From Acidobacteriota bacterium (GTDB lineage Bacteria > Acidobacteriota > Thermoanaerobaculia > Multivoradales > JAHEKO01): a stretch of DNA of 6,025 nucleotides. This document shows, piece by piece, positions 1-4,895 of this stretch; the first letter of the stretch is position 1; every line of letters begins with the position of its first letter. The stretch spans positions 1 to 6,025 of the forward strand of contig JAUWSP010000189.1 in assembly GCA_030610025.1 (NCBI GenBank), read 5' to 3'. The notes beneath the pieces are model-generated. The model had not been told where the DNA came from and made no database searches. It saw only the letters and a list, made by a program, of their open reading frames with translations. The position numbers and the translations under genes are program-made.

Positions 1-240
1 GCCCTCGACGCGGAGGGCCAGCCGCTGGCCGATGCGAACGTCCGCGCCACAGATCTTCTTGGCGGGCCGACCGACACCTCGGACTTCCCTTCCTCGGGCG
101 AGGGCCGCCACCTGATCATCATTCCGAGGAACCACATCCGCCCGGCCGGTCCTCAGCACCGCCGCTTCACCCTCGAGTTCTCCTGGCAGGAGCAGGGGCA
201 GACAAGGTCGCTTCGCCGCTCGTACTTCGTCACGAAATAG
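1..240 (+). CDS. C-terminal fragment of an unidentified protein (5' end outside window)
   Basis: An open frame enters from the left edge and runs 79 codons to TAG at 238-240, with the same G/C-ending codon use as the other genes. It starts ALDAEGQPLADANVRATDL, which resembles the beta-sandwich style of carboxypeptidase-regulatory-like or Ig-like modules (a 'D.G.PL..A.V.A' pattern). It ends in a basic, strand-like stretch, SLRRSYFVTK. No catalytic motif or membrane segment is visible. The product may be a periplasmic or surface protein, but the visible part is too short to name a family. The final codons, including the stop, lie inside a repeat copy (233-269), so the repeat probably replaced or extended the original 3' end. 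The frame is well supported; the function is unknown. Confidence 0.6.
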   Translation, partial: ALDAEGQPLADANVRATDLLGGPTDTSDFPSSGEGRHLIIIPRNHIRPAGPQHRRFTLEFSWQEQGQTRSLRRSYFVTK

Positions 241-269
241 GTGCCAGCCACTTTTCGGCCGGCACAGGT
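233..269. repeat. Dispersed palindromic repeat, copy 1
   Basis: This 37-nt unit matches the unit at 303-339 with two mismatches; the two are exactly 70 bp apart. Its core in the other copies is GTGCC-A-GGCAC, flanked by CGAAA on the left and TTTCG on the right, so the whole unit can fold as a hairpin with an inner and an outer stem. In this copy the core reads GTGCCAGCCAC, which breaks the inner stem. The element overlaps the last codons and stop of the upstream gene. Palindromes of this look are typical of REP-type elements mobilised by REP-associated tyrosine transposases (RAYT). No such transposase is in the window, so that link is inference. Confidence 0.75.
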
Positions 270-302
270 CCGGCCGCTTCAATGAGGGCTCAATCAGGGC
301 AC

Positions 303-339
303 CGAAATAGGTGCCAGGCACTTTTCGGCCGGCAGAGGT
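303..339. repeat. Dispersed palindromic repeat, copy 2
   Basis: This second 37-nt copy has an intact GTGCC-A-GGCAC inverted repeat and intact CGAAA/TTTCG outer arms. It lies in the same orientation as copy 1 and is followed by the same CGGCCGGCA extension. The 33 bp between the copies are not obviously repeated. Downstream it runs within a few bases of a second repeat family (344-369). The hairpin is not followed by a U-tract long enough to call a rho-independent terminator. A role in stopping transcription from the upstream gene, or against the convergent cyclase gene, is possible but unproven. Confidence 0.8.
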
Positions 340-343
340 GCAG

Positions 344-369
344 CGGGAGGGCGCAAGGCCCTCCCCTAC
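344..369. repeat. Hairpin repeat related to the element at 4826-4851
   Basis: GGAGGGC (346-352), a 5-nt loop and GCCCTCC (358-364) form a perfect 7-bp stem. The 26-nt stretch matches 4826-4851 with one difference, in the loop, followed in both by CCCCTAC. Here only this half of the larger element is present; the left half seen at 4796-4826 is absent. It lies between convergent genes (the fragment ending at 240 and the cyclase ending at 418), as does the other copy, so a bidirectional terminator-like use is plausible. No clear T-tract follows. Confidence 0.75.
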
Positions 370-417
370 TTCAATCATGCCCCTTCAATCAAGCCGCGGG
401 AAGGGCCAGGGCCTCCT

Positions 418-1056
418 CTACTCGACTGTGGCGACGGCACGGACAGGGGAGCCGTCGGCCTGTTCGATCTTGAGTGGGAAGCAGTAGAACGAGAACAGCG
501 AGTCCGGCAGGCGCTCGAGGTTCGTCAGGTTCTCGATGATCACCAGCTCCGCACCGAGCAGGATGTTGTGCACTGCAAATTCGGTGGAGTCGACCTCGTC
601 CACGGAGATCATGTCGATACCGACGCCTTGGATTCGAGCGTCCACGAGCCACTGAGCCGCCTCGGAACTCAAAACCGGGAAGCCCTGGAAGTACTGCTCG
701 GAGTCCCAGTACCGACTCCAGCCGCTGCGAAGGATCACGAAGTCGGCCTCACCAAGGACCTCGGCGCGGGCTTCGACCGCACTTACGTCTATCTTGCCGC
801 CCTCGACGCCGCTCACATCGATGACACACGCTTTGCCAGTGAAACGGTCAATGGGGAATTGATCCAGCCTTCGGCCCCCGGCGATGATGTGAGCCGGAGC
901 GTCCATGTGCGTCCCGGTGTGGGAGAACATCGTGATCTTCTTCTCCTCGAACCCATCGGTCTCGATCGAGGAACCGACTTCGAACACCGGTGGCTCCGTC
1001 CCCGGGAATACGGTCATCCCCGGCTGGATCACATGCGTCAGATCGATGACTTTCAT
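418..1056 (-). CDS. Cyclase family metal-dependent hydrolase (kynurenine formamidase-like)
   Basis: This 212-residue protein opens with MKVIDLTHVIQPGMTVFPGT, the usual N-terminus of the cyclase/KynB family (Cyclase_2), and is of normal full length. The metal-binding signature HxGTHxDxPxH is intact at residues 46-56 (H46, H50, D52, H56). H163 and E175 are probable further metal ligands, from their place and 12-residue spacing as in bacterial kynurenine formamidase. Family members hydrolyse N-formylkynurenine, isatin or other amides and lactones, usually in the cytoplasm; no signal peptide is seen here. It is the second gene of a - strand pair, 15 nt after the SDR stop. Its own ribosome binding site is weak (a GAGAG about 11 nt upstream), which suggests coupled translation. 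No kynureninase or tryptophan dioxygenase gene is nearby, so kynB is not assigned. The family is secure; the substrate is unknown. Confidence 0.9.
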   Translation of the reverse strand: MKVIDLTHVIQPGMTVFPGTEPPVFEVGSSIETDGFEEKKITMFSHTGTHMDAPAHIIAGGRRLDQFPIDRFTGKACVIDVSGVEGGKIDVSAVEARAEVLGEADFVILRSGWSRYWDSEQYFQGFPVLSSEAAQWLVDARIQGVGIDMISVDEVDSTEFAVHNILLGAELVIIENLTNLERLPDSLFSFYCFPLKIEQADGSPVRAVATVE

Positions 1057-1071
1057 TGCCGATCCGACTCT

Positions 1072-1671
1072 CTAGACGACGCGAAAGACCTGGCCGGTCT
1101 GGGCACCTTCGGCGCTCTTGGCATAGGCAAGTGCCGCCCGCGCTGCAGGTACCGCCTCGTATCCTCGAAAGAAGGGCGCGTACACCTCCATCGCCTCCTC
1201 GATGACTCCTGGGCTGACCACATTGATGCGCTGGCCTCGCGGCATCTCGATGGCGGCAGCCTGAACGAAGGAATTCAGCGCACCGTTGACCATCGAAGCC
1301 GAAGATCCCGCCACGACGGGATCGCTGTCGAGTGCACCTGAGGTGAGCGTAAACGACCCTCCATCGGAGATGTATTCCCGCCCGATCAAGACCAGGTTCA
1401 CCTGGCCCATGAGCTTGTCCTCGAGACCGAGTGTGTAATCGTCGTGGCTCATCTCGCCAAACGGTGCGAATTTGACCGAGCCGGAAGTCGAAACCACCGC
1501 ATCGACCGAACCGAACTGCTCGAAAGCCGATCGAATCGACTCTATGACGGTGATGTCCATTCGCACGGCACCCGAGGTACGCCCCGCCGAAACCACATCG
1601 TGACGGTCCTCCAGCTCTGCGACGACTGCCCGGCCGATCGTCCCTGACGCTCCTACCACCAGAATCTTCAT
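1072..1671 (-). CDS. Atypical short-chain dehydrogenase/reductase lacking the YxxxK active site
   Basis: This 199-residue Rossmann-fold protein starts MKILVVGASGTIGRAVV, with the NAD(P)-binding GxxGxxG at residues 7-13. An SDR-like beta4 segment, VVSTSGSVKF, and a LTSG serine-containing strand follow. Where classical SDRs carry Tyr-x-x-x-Lys about 13 residues after the Ser, it reads GSSASMVNGALNSF, with neither Tyr nor Lys. The later RINVVSPGVI matches the usual 'PG' loop. This fits the Lin1944-like SDR subgroup, described as lacking the usual active-site residues and of unknown function. The start is set by AAGGGAG at 1679-1685, 7 nt upstream; a longer frame to 1791 would begin inside a repeat and has no SDR-like content. 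It is probably the first gene of an operon with the cyclase gene. It may be a reductase using other residues, or a non-catalytic nucleotide-binding protein. Confidence 0.9.
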   Translation of the reverse strand: MKILVVGASGTIGRAVVAELEDRHDVVSAGRTSGAVRMDITVIESIRSAFEQFGSVDAVVSTSGSVKFAPFGEMSHDDYTLGLEDKLMGQVNLVLIGREYISDGGSFTLTSGALDSDPVVAGSSASMVNGALNSFVQAAAIEMPRGQRINVVSPGVIEEAMEVYAPFFRGYEAVPAARAALAYAKSAEGAQTGQVFRVV

Positions 1672-1678
1672 CTTGCTG

Positions 1679-1685
1679 CTCCCTT
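1679..1685 (-). promoter_or_regulatory. Ribosome binding site that fixes the SDR start
   Basis: On the - strand this reads AAGGGAG, 7 nt before the ATG at 1669-1671. It selects the MKILVVGASG start over the 40-codon upstream extension, which has no comparable site. Confidence 0.75.
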
Positions 1686-1732
1686 CGCGCTGTTGATTGC
1701 TGACCCGCCCCAGGCCAGGTCTTCTGACGTCT

Positions 1733-1744
1733 ATCTGGCCAGAT
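1733..1744. promoter_or_regulatory. Perfect 12-bp palindrome in the divergent intergenic region
   Basis: ATCTGGCCAGAT is a perfect inverted repeat between the divergent SDR and hydrolase genes, a usual place for an operator controlling both sides. A CACGTG hexamer follows at 1750-1755. No convincing -35/-10 pair could be placed on either strand and no regulator gene is visible. The operator role is only a suggestion. Confidence 0.3.
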
Positions 1745-1776
1745 TCTGTCACGTGGGCAGGCCCCAGCCCGTTAGG

Positions 1777-1802
1777 ATAGGTGCCAGGCACTTTTCGAGC
1801 GG
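1777..1802. repeat. Dispersed palindromic repeat, copy 3 (core only)
   Basis: The 21-nt core at 1777-1797 is identical to 307-327 and has one mismatch to 237-257. The GTGCC-A-GGCAC hairpin is intact, but the CGAAA left arm is replaced by unrelated bases and the right flank diverges (GAGCGG instead of GGCCGG). It ends directly at the ribosome binding site of the alpha/beta hydrolase gene, so it is probably within that gene's untranslated leader and could form a hairpin next to the ribosome site. Confidence 0.75.
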
Positions 1803-1809
1803 AAGGGAG
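1801..1809 (+). promoter_or_regulatory. Ribosome binding site of the alpha/beta hydrolase gene
   Basis: GGAAGGGAG lies 8 nt before the ATG at 1818. This purine-rich site supports that start and directly abuts the repeat at 1777-1802. Confidence 0.7.
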
Positions 1810-1817
1810 CTAGAAGA

Positions 1818-2603
1818 ATGCAACGAATCACGGTCGGTGAAGTCGAGCTTGCCTATGTCGACAAAGGATCGGGGCAGGTAGTTCTCCTGGTTCATGGATT
1901 CCCTCTCGATCACTCCATGTGGTCGGGGCAGATCGACGTCCTGGCCGTTCGCAACCGGGTGATCGCGCCCGATCTGCGAGGCTTCGGTGAGAGCGACGGC
2001 CAAGGTGAGACGACCACCATGCAGCAGTTCGCGGCTGACCTGGCTGGCCTTCTCGAGGCCCTGGAGATTCGGGAGCCCATCACCCTGTGCGGGCTCTCGA
2101 TGGGCGGTTACGTCGCCTGGCAGTTCTGGAAGCACCACCGGGACCGACTGGCGAGCCTGATCCTCTGCGACACCCGCGCTGCCAGCGACACACCGGAAGG
2201 CGCTCAGGGCCGGCTCACACTCGCGGACACAGTGCTCGCTGAAGGGGCGCTACCGGTCGCCGACTCGATGCTACCGAAGCTCTTCGCACCCAAGACTCTC
2301 GAGTCTCGACCACCCTACGTCGATGCCACGAAGCAGGTCATGGCTTCTACCCAACCGACCACCATCGCGGCCGCGTTGCGCGGCATGGCGGAGAGGCCCG
2401 ACATGACCGCAGAGCTCCCGAACATCGAGCTGCCTGCCCTTCTGGTGTGCGGTGAGCAAGACGTGATCACGCCGGCCGATGAGATGCGTACCGTCGCGGC
2501 GGCGATGCCCGAAGCGATGTTTCACGTCATCTACGGTGCCGGGCACATGTCGCCGCTGGAACGTCCGGAGAGGGTGAACCACCTGATTCTCGACTTCCTC
2601 TAG
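1818..2603 (+). CDS. Alpha/beta fold hydrolase (3-oxoadipate enol-lactonase/esterase-like)
   Basis: This is a 261-residue, full-length, single-domain alpha/beta hydrolase without a signal peptide, so probably cytoplasmic. The oxyanion-hole HGFPLD begins at residue 26, and PDLRGFGESD (51-60) is the usual strand-4 segment. The nucleophile elbow is GLSMGG with Ser94. D215 (GEQDVITP) and H243 (GAGHMSPLERP) complete the triad. The cap region lies at about residues 120-190. The overall pattern is close to PcaD-like lactonases, carboxylesterases and cofactor-free haloperoxidases. These cannot be told apart here, and no beta-ketoadipate genes are nearby. A good ribosome site precedes it. It is followed after only 5 nt by the lipoprotein gene, so both are probably one transcript and may act on related substrates in different compartments (inference). 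Confidence 0.92.
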   Translation: MQRITVGEVELAYVDKGSGQVVLLVHGFPLDHSMWSGQIDVLAVRNRVIAPDLRGFGESDGQGETTTMQQFAADLAGLLEALEIREPITLCGLSMGGYVAWQFWKHHRDRLASLILCDTRAASDTPEGAQGRLTLADTVLAEGALPVADSMLPKLFAPKTLESRPPYVDATKQVMASTQPTTIAAALRGMAERPDMTAELPNIELPALLVCGEQDVITPADEMRTVAAAMPEAMFHVIYGAGHMSPLERPERVNHLILDFL

Positions 2604-2608
2604 CAACC

Positions 2609-4777
2609 ATGTCCATCCGACACCTCGCCCTTGTGACCGCTGGACTCCTGGCAATTTCGTGCACGGCGCACCGCATGCACCGGCCCGTCAGCATCGAGCA
2701 GAGAGACGACTACAGCCTGGCCTTCATCGAGTTCGACGATCAGGGTGAGCTCTGGTCGCCCTCGCAGCTCGACAGCGCTCTGGCGCATCTGGAGCAACTC
2801 AACACCACCGGGCCCGGAGTCGCACTGGTGGTCTTCGTTCACGGATGGAACAACGACGCCTCGACACGCGAAGAGCAGCCGGAAAACGGCTCCATCTACC
2901 AGTACCGCAAGATCCTGTCTCGACTCAACGATGACATCGAGGAGAGGTTCCCTGGAATCGGCATCCCGGTGATGGGCATCTATCTCGGATGGAGGGGTAG
3001 GGTCTCCAATGTCCCCCTGATCCGCGAGGCCTCCTTCTACAACCGGCGCGGTGCGGCAGAACGGATCGCCGGTGCCTCGGCCACCGAGGCCATCTATCGA
3101 ATCCTGACGACGATGCGGGTCAATCCGAACTCGCGCTCCGTGCTGATCGGCCATTCGTTCGGATCGATGATCCTCGAGCGGGCCCTGGCCCAGGCCGCGA
3201 TCAGCGCCCTGCTGGCCTCGCCCCAGCAGGAGTTGATCTTTCCCGCCGATCTGGTCGTGCTTCTCAACCCGGCCGGATCGGCGAGCCAGACCAAGCAGAT
3301 GGTCGACATCCTGGCCCGCAATCGACTCAAGACCTATCGCTTCGACCAGAGCGGCAACCGCTATGAGCGGCCGCTCATCGTCTCCTTCACCTCGAAGACC
3401 GACAAGGCGACCAGCCTCTTCTTCCCTGTCGGTATGAGCATCAAGGCGATGAACAAGAAATTTCGCGACTATGGCCAGGAGTTCTGCAGCCCAATCGCGA
3501 AGCAACAGTACCTGTACACCCATACGGCGGGTCACACGCCGGCGCTGCACAGCCACGAGGTCACGGTCGGTCCCAAGAGACCCCCCAGCGGCACCGGGAA
3601 ATCGGCAGACTCGGGAGGTAGATCACCCGCCAACTACAGGGCAGAGTACGATCCGCGGACCCAACAGATGGCCCTCTCCTTCGATGGGGAGGAGCATAGT
3701 TTCAGCATCCGGCGCAAGCCCAGGGCCCTCAATGACACCCCCTACTGGATCATGCAGGTGCCCCCTGAGTTGATTCCCAACCACTCCGCAGTTCTGACCG
3801 AGGACACGTTTCGCCTATTGGAAGCCGTTCTCACCTTGAGCGGCACCTACGACGCCGGAGTCACGACAACCGTGGTGCGCGAAGATGGCGTCCGACCTGT
3901 GACGGTGGTTCCCCGACCCGCCGGTGGGGCGCTGTTCCTGGATCGGTCCCGGGCCGTCTACTCGGTGCGCCCCGGCTCGGAGCGGCCAGTCTTTCTCTCC
4001 TGCCTGAGCCAATCCATCGACCCCAGCCAGGGCATCGGCTTTCATGTGGCCGGACATCTAGCCTACGCAGCGATTTCGAGACCCGAGGGTGGGACCTCCG
4101 CGAAGTGCCTGACGGAGATGTATGAATTCCAGGTGGAGAACGATGGCTACCAGGAGTTGAGCCGCCTCCGTTTCGCCGGCACCGAGTGCTTCAGGGCGGC
4201 GGCTTTCGACGTGCCTGGTAAGCGCGCTTTCCTGAGCTTCGACGGCGCAGAGGGCCCCGGTCTGTGGGCTGCGGACCTGACCCAGGACTCCCCCAAACCC
4301 CACAAGTTGCTCGACCTGCCCGGTGGAACACCGGCGACGGCGCTGCTCTTCGATGCCTCGCACCGGCGTCTGTTCGCAGCCCAGGGAGAGAGCGGCACAC
4401 TCTGGTCGGTCGAAACAGACCAGGAGACACCACGGCTCAGGTTCGTTGCCGATACTCTGGGCTACCCCATCGCTCTCGGGTATGGACGAGGGACGCAGCG
4501 GCTCTACGTGGCCGACGCCAGAGGCCAGAGAATCTGGGCCCTGGACTGTGGTGAGCAGTGTGACGACCCACAAGTGTTCTTCGACTCGGAAGCGCTCGAG
4601 GCTCCTTCCACTCTCGCCGTCGCCCTGGACGGAACGCTCTGGCTGGGCGACATGCAGAGCCAGACGCTGATGACCATCGCTCCCGACGGCCGACTCGTGA
4701 GCACCATCCGATCCCTTTCAGGGACGCCTCCGGCGACCGAGGCCGCATCCGACCCAGCCGAAGCGCCCCCTGAGTAA
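2609..4777 (+). CDS. Probable lipoprotein: alpha/beta hydrolase domain fused to a beta-propeller-like region
   Basis: This 722-residue protein has a short signal sequence, MSIRHLALVTAGLLAISC, with a possible lipobox AISC at Cys18, so it is probably exported and lipid-anchored. Residues about 35-320 look like an alpha/beta hydrolase: VVFVHGWNND (oxyanion region, 74-83), GIYLGWRG (123-130) and the nucleophile elbow LIGHSFGSM with Ser183. D265 is a candidate acid; the His is probably among H305-H316. A Pro/Gly/Ser-rich linker (about 323-340) follows. Residues about 400-705 form repeated strand-rich blades (RLFAAQGESGTLWSVE, RLYVADARGQRIWALD, GTLWLGDMQSQTLMTI), like an NHL/SMP-30-type propeller. 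Cysteines at 465, 500, 527, 647 and 651 could form disulfides. The tail is Ala/Pro/Glu-rich. No ribosome site precedes its ATG, so translation probably depends on the gene 5 nt upstream. The exact substrate is unknown; a lipase, esterase or signalling role would all fit. Confidence 0.85.
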   Translation: MSIRHLALVTAGLLAISCTAHRMHRPVSIEQRDDYSLAFIEFDDQGELWSPSQLDSALAHLEQLNTTGPGVALVVFVHGWNNDASTREEQPENGSIYQYRKILSRLNDDIEERFPGIGIPVMGIYLGWRGRVSNVPLIREASFYNRRGAAERIAGASATEAIYRILTTMRVNPNSRSVLIGHSFGSMILERALAQAAISALLASPQQELIFPADLVVLLNPAGSASQTKQMVDILARNRLKTYRFDQSGNRYERPLIVSFTSKTDKATSLFFPVGMSIKAMNKKFRDYGQEFCSPIAKQQYLYTHTAGHTPALHSHEVTVGPKRPPSGTGKSADSGGRSPANYRAEYDPRTQQMALSFDGEEHSFSIRRKPRALNDTPYWIMQVPPELIPNHSAVLTEDTFRLLEAVLTLSGTYDAGVTTTVVREDGVRPVTVVPRPAGGALFLDRSRAVYSVRPGSERPVFLSCLSQSIDPSQGIGFHVAGHLAYAAISRPEGGTSAKCLTEMYEFQVENDGYQELSRLRFAGTECFRAAAFDVPGKRAFLSFDGAEGPGLWAADLTQDSPKPHKLLDLPGGTPATALLFDASHRRLFAAQGESGTLWSVETDQETPRLRFVADTLGYPIALGYGRGTQRLYVADARGQRIWALDCGEQCDDPQVFFDSEALEAPSTLAVALDGTLWLGDMQSQTLMTIAPDGRLVSTIRSLSGTPPATEAASDPAEAPPE

Positions 4778-4795
4778 GGCGAGACTAGCCGTTTG

Positions 4796-4855
4796 AATTG
4801 TAGGGGCGCGGCTTGCCCCCGCCCTCGGGAGGGCGCGAGGCCCTCCCCTACAATT
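4796..4855. terminator. Cruciform-like inverted repeat between convergent genes, possible bidirectional terminator
   Basis: AATTGTAGGGG (4796-4806) pairs with CCCCTACAATT (4845-4855). Inside are two further hairpins: an imperfect one around GGCTTGCC, and a perfect GGAGGGC/GCCCTCC stem at 4828-4846 with a 5-nt loop. The element begins 18 nt after the lipoprotein stop and lies before the peptidase stop on the other strand. There is no long T-tract, so intrinsic termination is uncertain. Because half of it recurs at 344-369, it is also a dispersed repeat. It is the clearest structure in the 118-bp gap. Confidence 0.6.
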
Positions 4856-4859
4856 TGGC

Positions 4860-4886
4860 CAGCAGGGAAGCTCTGCCCCTGCATTT
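4860..4886. repeat. Decayed inverted relative of the left arm of the neighbouring cruciform
   Basis: Read on the - strand this stretch gives TGCAGGGGCAGAGCTTCCC. That follows the pattern of the left arm at about 4796-4820 (TGTAGGGGCGCGGCTTGCCC) with roughly two thirds of positions equal. It looks like an older copy of the same repeat family in inverted orientation, placed just beyond the 3' end of the peptidase gene. Edges are accurate to a few bases. Confidence 0.45.
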
Positions 4887-4895
4887 CCGAGGCAG

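Noticed and set aside
233..339. Two direct repeats 70 bp apart as a CRISPR array
   Set aside because: There are only two copies, the units are self-complementary with a third copy far away, and there are no cas genes.
418..1056. Naming the cyclase kynB
   Set aside because: The metal motif is shared by the whole cyclase family, and no other kynurenine pathway gene is in view.
568..1341. 257-codon open frame on the + strand
   Set aside because: It is antisense to the well-supported cyclase and SDR genes, spans their junction, and its translation is Arg/His/Asp-rich with no recognisable motif; a GC-rich shadow frame.
1672..1791. 40-residue N-terminal extension of the SDR, starting in the repeat
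   Set aside because: The ATG at 1791 lies within the palindromic repeat, the extension precedes the Rossmann first strand that normally opens SDR proteins, and a good ribosome site supports the start at 1671.
2600..3556. 318-codon open frame on the - strand
   Set aside because: It lies opposite the hydrolase domain of the lipoprotein gene. The translation is low-complexity and Arg/Gly/Asp-rich without a domain, ribosome site or plausible operon context.
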